DNA of 64,000 nucleotides from positions 2,232,001-2,296,000 of the forward strand of contig JASANH010000626.1 of NCBI GenBank assembly GCA_030248295.1. The letters run 5' to 3'. Shown here piece after piece: positions 11,401 through 23,400 of the stretch. A program made the translations under genes and the position numbers. Under the pieces are notes generated by a model that was not told the DNA's origin, searched no databases, and saw only the letters and a program-made list of their open reading frames with translations. The stretch comes from Mesodorylaimus sp. YZB2_4. Its lineage: Eukaryota; Nematoda; Enoplea; Dorylaimida; Dorylaimidae. Each line of letters starts with the position of its first letter. The first letter of the stretch is position 1.

Positions 11401-14400
11401 GCAGTTCGAATCGCAGGTAAAAACAAAATTTAAAAGAATTTGCTCTAATGGGAGTTTCTAGGAGGGGAAAGATTTATCACATACTATTGCGTCAATTGCT
11501 TGAGCATCAGTGCGGGTGGATTCAAATCCTGTGGCTCATTCTTTTCTCGGTTCAGGAGAGGAATAAGCAAAGTCTACTGACTTGTAGGACTTGTGTGCGC
11601 TTTCTTGCCCTGCAGCTAGCGCTGACGGGTCCTTTACAAGGATTATCAGTCCTCGTGGTGTTACGCCCTGCATAGTCTTGCTCTTCTGGGGTTGACGCAC
11701 ACCCTGTGCTTGCGAGGACAAATAGGAGCAGCTTGATTACATTTCCTCATCCATTATAACGAAAATTTTTCTAACTTCCAAATCTTGACGAAATCGAGGT
11801 AAAGCTCTGCCGCAAAATGGACTATTTCTTCCCATGGATCTGTCTGAATATTTTATTTCAGTTCCAGCACGGGACATTTACACCAGATCGGCAGGTGGCG
11901 GTAGGAGACGAGCTGATGTGCAGCCAAGGGTCACCAGTCGTCGTCCCAGGAACCGGCGGCTCCCAGGCGGTTCCTGAAACAGGCGAACAGGTCAGGTGAT
12001 GAAATTTCTCTCTTCGTCTCTCATTTCTTCCGTTTTCAGGGCGGCAATGCATCCATAACAGCGTCACGGACTCAAGATGGGTAGGGCACGCATTTGATTC
12101 CTTGTGTCATCCCTGGAATGTCCCCTCCCCGTCTCATAGCTGGATATACAGCACTTGAGTTTATGTCCCTCTCGACTTGTCACGTGGGGTCATCATTACC
12201 AATCACGTGGTTCTTTCAGCCCAGACGCATGGCTCTAGGCAGCAGTTTCTGCGTACCACCGTCTTTATAGCGGGCGGCTGGGTCGTTTCGAGTTCAACCC
12301 CCAGCTATGGAGCTCTTGTATGTAAAATTAATCAACCACGACCTTGCAAGCTAGCATGCAGCCACCCAGCACAGCAGTATATAGTAATACGTCTGGTTCC
12401 ACATCCAGCCCGAACTTCGACCCTACTGTGATAGTCAAAGATCAGTGAATTATCAACCTGCAGGTTGATAGATATGTCACCTCTCTCTACTGTCATCCTT
12501 CAGTGAGAAACACAGTGGGCTCCGTGTAGCCATCGTTACAGCAGGATTTGAGAAAATGGACGATCGCTAAAGCATTTAAATTTTTATGGCTGCCCTCGAA
12601 CGCGAAGAGCCCCATTTAGAGGACAATCAAATTATTGTCTTTACTAAATATATTCGAAGATATACCTCAATTCTACGCGTTTAGGCACAGAAAAATTTTT
12701 TTTGTCGTCATGACATCGCCATCATTTAAAGTCGATAGACTGGTGGTACAATACGACTACGACTACGCGCACAATTCCCGGCGCCGTCAGACATTCCCAT
12801 GCAAAATGACACTTATGAAAAAGTAAGCCACCATGACTAGTTTTTCCTGAGCGCTCCATTTTTTTGCTGGAATTCGGGGGATTTTTGTTGTTGATCAATC
12901 TCATCGATTTTACTGATCTAATATGAATATGCATATAACAGGACTTTGGGTGCCTGTGCATAAAGTGACCCGATTGACGCATGTTTGATCACAGATTCAA
13001 GTTGTCATAACGTTTTGCAGGTTTGATGGCGATTATGCTTTATTCGTCGGCAGCATTCTATTGCCAGTAGAAATCCAAAAAATCGAGTATTCGTACTACA
13101 AACTTCATTCGAACTGTAGCCAGGAAAAGGAGGCCATGTACGTACGAGGGCAAGATTCGAAGCGAGTTCTAACGATCCAGGATTCCTCGGGTAATTGCTT
13201 CTTACATCCATCGTGAGAGTAGACCATGGCGAAAATACTTTATTTTCAGCTGATGACTACTATCAGTTCGATGGTTGCTGCTATCCTCCCGGATTAGATA
13301 TAAACAGAAGGCAAGTTGAATCAGATTACGAGTTTTCCTGGAAAACATTGCTGCCGCGTTTTGAATCTAAAAAAAAAAAAGATGGCTTCGTGTATCATTT
13401 TGATTTCGACAACCCTGAACCGCCGAAGCGCCCGAATGTGGAAGTGCGATTGGAGTTGTTTCGAGCAGTTTCCATCTTCCGCTCTCTGCATCGCACGTAT
13501 AAAAATCTTTTTGGTGGTGAAAAGATTTTCGAAAGGGTAAGAGATCTTTTTTGAACCAAGGGACTGAAAATAGGATGGTACTGTAGAGGATAGAAAGAGG
13601 ACCGAGCCAGTCGACTTGTCGACATGCACTGCTTCGAATGGTGACGTAAAGCATCGTGTATGTACAGTATGTCCCTTCACCCTCGAGAGTGATACTTGCG
13701 TGTGGTGATTAGTTTACCACGTCGATAATGGGTAAAATATGAACACGATGTTGGGAGGTATTTCCAAGCGGGAATGAGTATCATCGCTTGTTTGTGTTTG
13801 CAGATGGTCGAGTGTGCCTTGGAGGACTTGTGGACTAAAGCTCAGATCAATTACTGTTCCATATCACCAAGTACGAGGCTCTCACTGGCCATGTACTTTT
13901 TGTACTGCATATGGCAAGTCAATAGCCGTGGCACTGACTCCATTCAACACCTGCTTTACGTCGACACCAATGCTTTGATTGGATTATGTCAGATGCTGTA
14001 TGTTTGTGGCAGCGGATTTCAAGAACGGCAGTCGGAATGGTTTAGTGAGAATGTCAAGTGAGTGTCCTGAATTTTGCGGCTTATCTGATAAAAGTTCCGA
14101 GCATTAAAAACGTGGCGAGTAGAACCATATTATTGATCAAACTTGTCTTCTTAGATCAAAACGCGATTTTGTCGATCCATACAATTTGCTTAAATGGCTG
14201 TCAAAAAAGTTATCCTTCCATCCGGCCATCATCGCTTTCATGCCGTTCTATCAATTGAACCAAGTCCGAGCTGATTATCGAAATTCGGGTTGGTGGTTTT
14301 CGGATCAGTTTCAAGATATCTTCTCTCCATCGCGCACATTTCCTGTTTGGTAAGTTTGGCAGTAGTCGCCAATACAGCCTGCTCGAAGAATAAGCTCTGT

Positions 14401-17400
14401 TAGCGGAGCTACAATTATAAGAATTTGCTGAAATGGGTTCTTGGGCATAATTCCAAATATGATAGACTCTCGACATACGGTACATGATACAAAAACAGGT
14501 AACTACAGAAACCAGCATGCGTACAGCCAAAAATTTGAATTTTTCTCTGTCAGTATGACAGTTTACATGCGTATATAAAGTCCCACGCTAGGCTGCACAG
14601 GCGCATTTTACACCGATGAAAAGTAGGGACTTCTCATCGATGCAAAACTGGCATAAACTTATCGAAAATTCAAATTTTGCGTTGTACGAGGCCTATGAAC
14701 TGGTTTATACTTGGGACTAACACCTGCGACTGTGGGACCATTTTGCCAAGGGCCGCAGCCACAGCCCGCGCTTGTGGTCCAGTACAGTATATCCGTATAG
14801 TCCACCTTCGGGTCGCAAGGCCTGCGACACATAGTAGTACCATAGTAATAGTAGTACATAGTACCTGCTGTACTAGTAAAAGGGGGCCTGCAAGTATCTT
14901 ATAAATTCAATAGTTGGTCAGTGACCATGTAAGCGGCAAGTATTCCGGACTGGCGGGAAATTTAAACTAGCGTCATATAGGGGTCATATATCACATGAAA
15001 CGGGAAGTACCCTTGACTTCAACTGACTCATAAGTCAGCCTTTGACGATCGTCTTCAAAAATTTGTTTAGGGTGGACGTCGGATAATGGTTGAACTATGC
15101 GCTCATCCTGAATTTAAAAACGTCGAAAAAGACGTTTGCCAGAAGATTTTGAAAGAATTATGCGATGCTGTCATTGATAAATTCGACCAGTTGGAAGTAA
15201 CTGAAAGCATGATTTTAGTCGTTGCAACATTTTTCAATTTTTTATTCTAGGAGAGGAATCAAGTTTTGGCCGCGATTAAAGACAACCTAAAAAAAGTTAA
15301 TGTCAAATCGACGTTCAGTGAGTTTTTCTCATCAATTCTCGTAAAAGCATGGCCGGCAGATGAAAGTATGAAGACTGTTGTCAAACACTTGACCGAGTGG
15401 CCTTTGATCCGGTTGTACATGAGCCAAGGTAAGCACATTGCTGTGGCCAAGAAATAAAAAGCTTATCCCGATCGGGAATCGAGCCCGCTCCTGTCATGAC
15501 CAGTGATCTCAGGCGTGGGGGTTCCATTCCCGCTCGGGGCTAACCTTTAATTTTTTATTTCTTCCACCTGAAAATACTGGTGCTCATTGTCCTAAGTCCT
15601 CACATTTTGCGTTAGAAGTTGAGTTTCCTTATTTCAGACGCGGTCGATTGGCATTACTTGACAGCTCAGGCACAGGAAAAACTGAAACATGGCAAGGAAC
15701 GAGTCGAATGGATGGCAACTCTTTGCCGGCTTGGAAATCTGAAAGTGTCGGTTGTGCGGTATTTGCAATCAAATCAAGACAGTTTTGTGGATTTAACTCG
15801 TTATTGCAAGTGTGACAATATCGAGGCCATTTTGGTGAACTCGTATCAGGTCGTTGCGCAGCTGGCCCAGCATGTCGATCGCTTGAAATTGTTGAAACGA
15901 TACTTGGAATCGTCGAGGAAGCTGATCGGTAGGTAGATTTCTTTTGTTCCGGGTATGGGCAAGGTCCAGAAACAGACTCGAAAAATTTAAGAAAATTGGT
16001 GCGAAATTTCCCGCCCTTCTGTAAATTTGATGTATTTCTCGCTACATTGTACAGAAGGCTCCTTATTTATCTTGTCGTTAGATTTCGCATCATACGGGGG
16101 CCTGTCCAAAATGGTCGATCAAGCCTAGGTAGATCATTTCTTGTGCCCATACGTACATACTCAACTCTCCCCCTCTGGAAAGGCTATGCTTGCTATCCTA
16201 CGAAATGTTGATTTTCACTCTATTTTTAGATGATTACGATGATTTCATGAAGCCGATAAACTTCATTGATCAGGATCTGACGATTCTAGAAATAGCTGAC
16301 CGAGATGCAATGACGGGCAAATTTCAGTTGAAGTGGTCACTATGCCAGGCCATGATGACGTTGATCGAGCGACTTCAGTCGGTGGGTGAAAATGTGATTT
16401 TCGCTCACTTTTGGAAAGCGGCCATGAATGGCATTCCATCGAACACACGAATTTCAGTCGTCGACGTGCTGAGTGTTCTGTCAGTCGCTGAAAAAAGAAT
16501 CGATGAATTATTGGAGTCGTTACAGAATTTGTCAATCCCTTTGCGAGATCTCGACGTACTATTAGAGTGGGCTGAGCCGACTTCACACTTCGCTCACAGT
16601 TTGGAACTTCTCTGTCGTGGGCTTCAGCGCGGGCACAAATGGATTAGGGCGACCATGGATCGTATTAGCATCTATCAAAAACTAAAAAAATGTAGACTCG
16701 TTAGTGATGGCCTCGTTAAATTGGGGGGCAAACTTGGTTTGAATCGATGTATCGAAGATTTAGAGCGAATCGCGTTGGTAAGTTTTGGATGGGTCGGGTA
16801 CTCGAAAACCTGAGTCCTGTGCGAGAATTGAACTGCTCCCTGGAGACTTCTGCGTAACATGCTCCTAAACCACTTACTGTGTGTGTACTATTAGGCCTTA
16901 CGACAGGTCGACAAGTCCGCTCGCACTTGCAGGCACGCAAAGTGTAGGTTGCAGCTAGTTCTCTTGTTAATCAGACTCGTTAATTTGGCACTTATCGAAT
17001 TTTACCGAGTCGAAAAGAGATAATATTGCAGGTCCAAGATGAAGGCAGCAACTGTCAGTTGGCCGATGTTCAAGACCATTTGTTGGACAGTTGCAAAGCC
17101 ATCAGCAAGCTCGAAGATGTCCAAGTTCAAATATTGGAAGCGCTGGTCAATTCATGGGATTTCGTCCAATGGACTCGCACATTTGAAGGTATGTGGGCTA
17201 GCTGATCTTCGTGGCTTATCCTGTTTGGGTTTCAGTCAACTTTGACCTGGAGGTCGAATGCCACGCCCACATCTGCTTTACAGCAAGAACAGAACGACCC
17301 ATGTTTACATTCTAGGTGAATCTGATTTCCAGAAGTTTGTGAGCATAGCGAGTACAAATGTGGTCGAGAATGATTATGAAGCAAGCCGAATTATTGATGC

Positions 17401-20400
17401 CGGGGATGTTGTGGCGGCCTGCGAGCCTATTATTTACAGTCGATTTCCAACCGACGGCTCCTTGCTCGATTTTGTGGCCCTTTTTGAACCAACCTGGAAA
17501 GCTTTGGCTGCTGATCCTAAGCTAATTGACAAAATAGTACGTTGAAAACAGGTTTCCCTCTGATAAGTCTAAGCTGCGGTATTTCATAGAAACAAGCCGG
17601 TTTGGACTGGCGTCAGTTGAAGGAAGATGAAGAACGCAGTACAAGCTTGGAAAAATCGACTTTAGCGCAGACGAGAAAAATCAATGAGCTCGGCGTCATC
17701 CTCGTTGCATATACAGATCCTAACAATGCACCGAAAGTATGTTTTTCATTGTTCCTTAGAAACTCTTGTCATGAAATCGTAATTATAGGACTCTGACGAA
17801 TGGATAACGATCACGGTAGAGGAAGAAGGAAAACCGAAGAAAACTTACTCGCCAACTGAATTACGTGATTTGCACAGCCGAGCAGTTTTGATCGATGCAC
17901 AGAAAGAAAAGGAAGTGAAAGCTAAAGAGCAGCTAGAGATTTTTAAAAATGTAAGCATTTGCAATTTTGGATTTGCTGGAAGAGGTGCGAGGCTTGCGGG
18001 GGGCTGCACATCAATGAACAGCAACATGGTGGTCCAGACCAGGATCTATGACATTGAACTTTTGTACTGGGCTTGTCTGAGGTCCTGCATAGGTGCTGGT
18101 AACCACTTGTGGTGGGTAAGGGGAGGAAAGTTGGGCATCTTAAACAGCAGATAAAGTACAGGTAAAGGTCTGGTCACGGGATGGAGGCTGAGCAGCAGGG
18201 TACGATTTGATCTCGCCGGACTAGGGCAGTCTGGTATGCTGTTATGTTCGAACTCCTTTGTTTCCAGCTTTACCAAGAAACACAGGACTTGGCGAAAGTT
18301 TGTCAACAGCATCAGGAAGCTGGTAACATTTTATTGGCCAATTGTCGATGCACATTTTCCATGGACCAAAGACAGGCCACTCGTGCGCACGCTAATTTGG
18401 GCGTCAAGGACCTGTTGAAGAGCACGTACTCGGACGACGATCAAAATAGGACGACACTCGAAGAGATCAAGGCCCTGCGTCGATGTATGGAAACAGCGCT
18501 GGTCGAATGGGCAAAGTACATTCAGAATGTGCGTACCGAATTCCCAATTCTCAATCTGTTCACGAATCGACAGATCGAGTTTCTGAGGCGTCGATTGGCA
18601 CAGAGCGATCAAGCATTGGGCGATGTCGTGGTCATGTACTTGTTGTGCATCATGAGTGCGGTGAAGGCGGACGACGTGAGAGAGGCGAATGAGCACTTCA
18701 AGAAGTATCAAGAGGAAGAAGAAAAGAAAAGGAAAGCGCATGGTGATGGCAGAAATGAAAATGAGAGGAGTGAATTGTGGAAAGAATCGTGTCTGCGAGA
18801 ACTGAAGATGGTCATGAACGCTGACACCGATTTGGCTCGTATCGCGCTTGAGGTGGCCAACTACGATGTGGACCAAGCTGTGCAGTGGATCCTGGCCAAC
18901 GGAAAACGATTGCGCGCCGAAGCAGCGACGGCGGCGGCGCAATCAGCTGATTCAGCTTCAGGAACGGAAATGGGTGTTCAAGAAAACAAGCCGTTTTCTG
19001 AAGCTCTTACTCGATTGGTCGAACGTATTCAAAAGGATCGACAAGGACTCTTGGCTAAGAAAATAGAAGCTGCTAGGCGATTTCATATTAACAATCACGA
19101 AAAAGGAAGTTTTAATGAATTTATCAGTTTAAAAAATTTGGGTTTCATTTTGGATTTCTGGTCGAAGCGGGTGGTTGAAACTCGTGATACAGTCTCGCCG
19201 TGTCGGGAACTGGAAGCTGGCCTAAAAACGAACGAACCGAATTTACTTCTGATCGATGAAAACGATTTGTATCGTCAAGTTTTGGAAATGTATCGTAGTC
19301 AGACCAGTGGTCGATTGCCCTCGTTCGATCAGGTCCTCGTTTGTCGCTCGACCACGACACCTGAAGTTATTCGCCTCTTTATCGATCGCGTTCGACAGGA
19401 ATCGAGCTTGCAGAAAGTGTTTTCGATCATCGACGTTCAAACCTTGGATTCGTCGGCTGCCAGTGAATTGGAGGCGGCTTTAAATAATTTAATGCACGGC
19501 AGTGATCGCCTCTTCTATCTTTTGATGTATGGCGCCAAAGAAAAGTTTGAAAATTGCCACGCCGCTGATATCTTGTTGCGATTTTTACGAAAATTGGTGA
19601 CTTCGATCAACGACGATTGGGACGATTCGCGGCGATTCTTGATTTCGAAACTGCTAAAAAACGGAATCGAATGGAATGGACACTGGGAAGGTTTGAAATC
19701 AGAAGAAATGCCTGTTCGTTTCAAATCGAGTTTGATTACGGCGATTGGATATGGTCACGGAAAATCGATGTGCGCTCAGCAACAATTCAAGATTATGAAA
19801 GAAAAGCAAGAAAAAGCCGGCCAGTTGAGTTACGCTAAAATCCCCATCCACAGTAAGACAATCGATTTCGATTTGCTGTTCGACGCATTTGAAAAAGCGT
19901 CGATGCAATCGTCTGCCTCGAATGGTAAACAGCGATTCTTCCATTTGGACATTCTGCATCATCAAACTCGAGGCGTTGATATTTTGCTATTTCAACTGTT
20001 TGCACTCGGTGGATTCACAACTTCGACTGGACGAGTTTGGCGAGTCATGGAAAATGACACGTACGTCGTGGAGATCGCGTCGACGCCGAACAAGTTGCTG
20101 GCACCGAATCGTGCCGACGAAATACCCGATGGCCGATCGATGAGATTCTTACTGCCGATCGTTGTCTGCCATAGTCCCACAGCAGCTCTGATCAAATCCA
20201 AGGATCCGTCGACTTATAAGAATACGAAAGTGGTTAGCCAATTCTGTGATTTATTGTGGTTAAAGAGTGAACACGCGCAACGATGCTATTTTTACTTATC
20301 GAGCGCCAGCGATCCAATGGATCGAAAAGCAGATGTGGTATTCGACCCGAAGACACCAGCGTGCATGAATGTATCTGTCGTATTGGGGACACTGTTGAAG

Positions 20401-23400
20401 CATTGCTCAGTTTCCAAGCCATCTTGGGCCGAGTTACAAAATTATACGAAGTTCCTGAACAAACAATTAGTGGCTTGCGAGAAATCGGTCTTTTGTCAAA
20501 AGGACGCAGCTGGCGATATTTTGCCTGGATTCCGACAGTTCGTTGTGCATTTTATGAAGTATATGTCCCGAGATTTCGCCACGCGGTCATTGGACATCGC
20601 CGAAGATGTGGCTGACTTGGATCGTGAGCGATTTCATCAACTGGAGGCCTACGAAATCAAGCATCGATGAGAGAAGCACCCACATCCTTATCTATTATTC
20701 AATCATGATGGGACGAGCATGTCATTTTTTGGATGCTGTTTCGATAACCAAGGAAACTTAATAGATCCGAAAAATCCCAGTCATATTTACGCGTCCAAAG
20801 TAGCCGCCATAAACCTGCTGTTCGGTCTTCTTGCGCAAGGTGTAGATTTGAGAGAATCATTCGATCTGAAAGAATGTGTTAAATGCAAGCGGCTGCTAGC
20901 GAGCCAATCAAAACCAAAATACTGCGTGGATTGTCGACGGGAGAAGATGAATACGCTGTGTCGAGTTTTGGGCGTCCCAGAGAGTTGCAGTGATCCCGAC
21001 CCGAATTACGAAATCACCGCTGATTGTGTACTGAAAATGTTGGCGATCGAGATGAGATTACGGTAAGCACATACAGTACTCTATGTGAGCGGGGTGTATT
21101 AGAGGTGTAACCCTCGTGTCTGGTAGGCCATGGCGAGTGGGAGAGAGTAATCGATACTCTCCCCTGGCTGGGAGACGTCAACCCCTCGGGTTGATGTTTC
21201 AGCCGTAGGTATAGTCGCAAGACTTGACTGCTCCAGTCGAAGTATTTGTCCCACCGACGAGAGGTCGGTTCGCGAACCCTCGACCGTCGCTGGCCTTGCA
21301 CTCCAGGCCGTGGGTGACTCACCTAGTACCGTCGAGATGCTCCGAGTGGAGAGACGGAAGCCAGTAGACAGTCTCGGCTGTCTTAACACCGACAGGGTTC
21401 ACAGATCGACGAGGAAGCCGATGCGCATTCCATCATGCCCTCGCGCGGAGGTGTTAAGACTGCGTTGAGTTGAGTCAAGACTGCGTGCTGGTCCCCGCAC
21501 AGCCTTTTTTATAAGGTTTGACTGCTTGGCATACGGAAATAGGATTTCAGCCGTAAATCGTACCAATTTGCTTAATTATTATCCCCCCCCCCCCATAGTT
21601 TCCCGGGGGTAGTGTGGGATAGTAACAGATCGAGGTAGTTCTGTACATGCTATGATTTATAATTAGTCCATGAACATTCTGTTAAAAATTCTCAATGGCC
21701 AAAAGGGTGCAGATGGGAGGAAACTGCTAATTGGGCGAATCACGCATACCGTACTGCGAGGGTGTCGCACTGCTTTTAAGAATAAAACCACCAGTCATTT
21801 GGGAGAGCTCCAATGCCAAAATGTGTTGCACATTAGTTCCCTCCCTTCAAACAGGTCCCCCTCGAATGTTTTTTCCCGCCTCAGACCCATTTTAAATATT
21901 AATTATTCCTGGGGTATTATTTGGCGTTGTTTGAGCAGTAGACCTCCCACGTTCAAGCGAGGATTTATGCAGGATACATACAAGATAGTGGTCGGCCGAG
22001 GGTGACTTTTGTCGAGGTCGAGGTCGAGGCTCAACTTTTTCGATCGCGCAATGTTTTACGTGAAACGAGCAGGCACGTGCCTGCTCGTCTCCAAACTGAG
22101 AAACAGCATCTTGCTTGTGAACCTCGAACCTCAGCTGTTTTTCCTCGAGGTTTAGGTCGGGGTCGAGGCCTCGGCCGAACACTAATACAATACGGCGACA
22201 TGAAGACAGTACCGGGTAGTGCTTCTACGTGTGCATCCAACATACTGGAGAAACGCAGGTTCGAAAAAATTTTAATATTTTTGTTCTACTGTAGATCCGG
22301 GATCCCTGTCATTCTTATGGGCGAAACTGGATGCGGCAAAACTAAGTTACTTCAATATCTGGCTGACCTGAAGCTTCGAGGTTTTCCTGAAATATGGCAG
22401 CAAAAGCGAGATATCGAAGTGCGCGAAGCTAAATTGGAGGAATACGCCAAGAAAGAGAAATCTCCTGTGGAACTGACTGAGGAGGAAGTGAAAGATCGGA
22501 AGGAAAAACAGGTGGAAATCAAAAAATTGAAAGCTGACGAAGCGCCAACAGTGGCTAGATTGAGAAACTTGATTATGCTAAGGGTAGGGAACAAAGAGTT
22601 CCTATTGTCGATTGTCTAATAGATTCCAAGCTGCCAATTTTCAGCTCCATGGAGGCGTAACGAAGCAGCGAATCGCTGATGTAGTTCGAGAAGCCTTGGC
22701 GTTGGCAAAACACAACTGGAACAAGCATAAAATGCAAACATATTTATTTTTCGACGAAGCCAATACGTGTCCTGATGTCAATTTTTTGAAAGAGATAATC
22801 TGCGATAATACGATGGATGGTATCCCACTGAACACTCGAGAGGACCATTTGTGCGTGATCGCTGCAGTGAATCCATATCGGAAGTAAGTAAGCCATAGTT
22901 TTGAGAGGGGACCGGAAACGACCAGCCGTGGACAGACCCCAGGCTGCTCTTGTGGGATGCAGTTGAGAGTTGGCTTGAACAGTATCCGAATCCTGATCTG
23001 AATGGTGTGAATGTAAGCCCATCTAATCTCCTTTGCAGACATAATCAAGAGGTCATTGAGCGGTTTGAATCTGCTGGTCTGGGATACCGTACAGAATCAG
23101 GACATTCGCAAGAGATGTTCGGTAAGACAATACTATTTGCAGAGTGATCGTTACTAAATGACTGCTTTGTGTGCAGGAGATACCCGTATGTGCAATTTGG
23201 TATACAGCGTGGAACCATTGCCGCCCAGTCTGCTAAAATTCGTAATCGATTTTGGTATTTTGGAATCAGATGTCTTGCGAGTATACATTCGACGAATGAT
23301 GGATCGATTCGTAGGGCTCTTGGAGCATTTACAGCACTTATATTTAATCCATTTTTGTCCTCTTAAGCTACAAGAAAGACCGCGTGCGTGTGCGGAAGAT

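Noticed and set aside
12451-12470. 20-bp perfect palindrome TATCAACCTGCAGGTTGATA
   Set aside because: Single occurrence in an RNF213 intron without repeat partner; may be chance or an eroded foldback.
15465-15555. Possible tRNA (words GGCTCGATTCCC on minus and GGTTCCATTCCC on plus)
   Set aside because: B-box-like words occur on both strands as an inverted repeat, but no A box at proper spacing and no acceptor stem.
20668-20670. TGA as selenocysteine
   Set aside because: It aligns to Trp in RNF213, no Sec-family context exists, and no SECIS-like structure was recognised in the 3' UTR.
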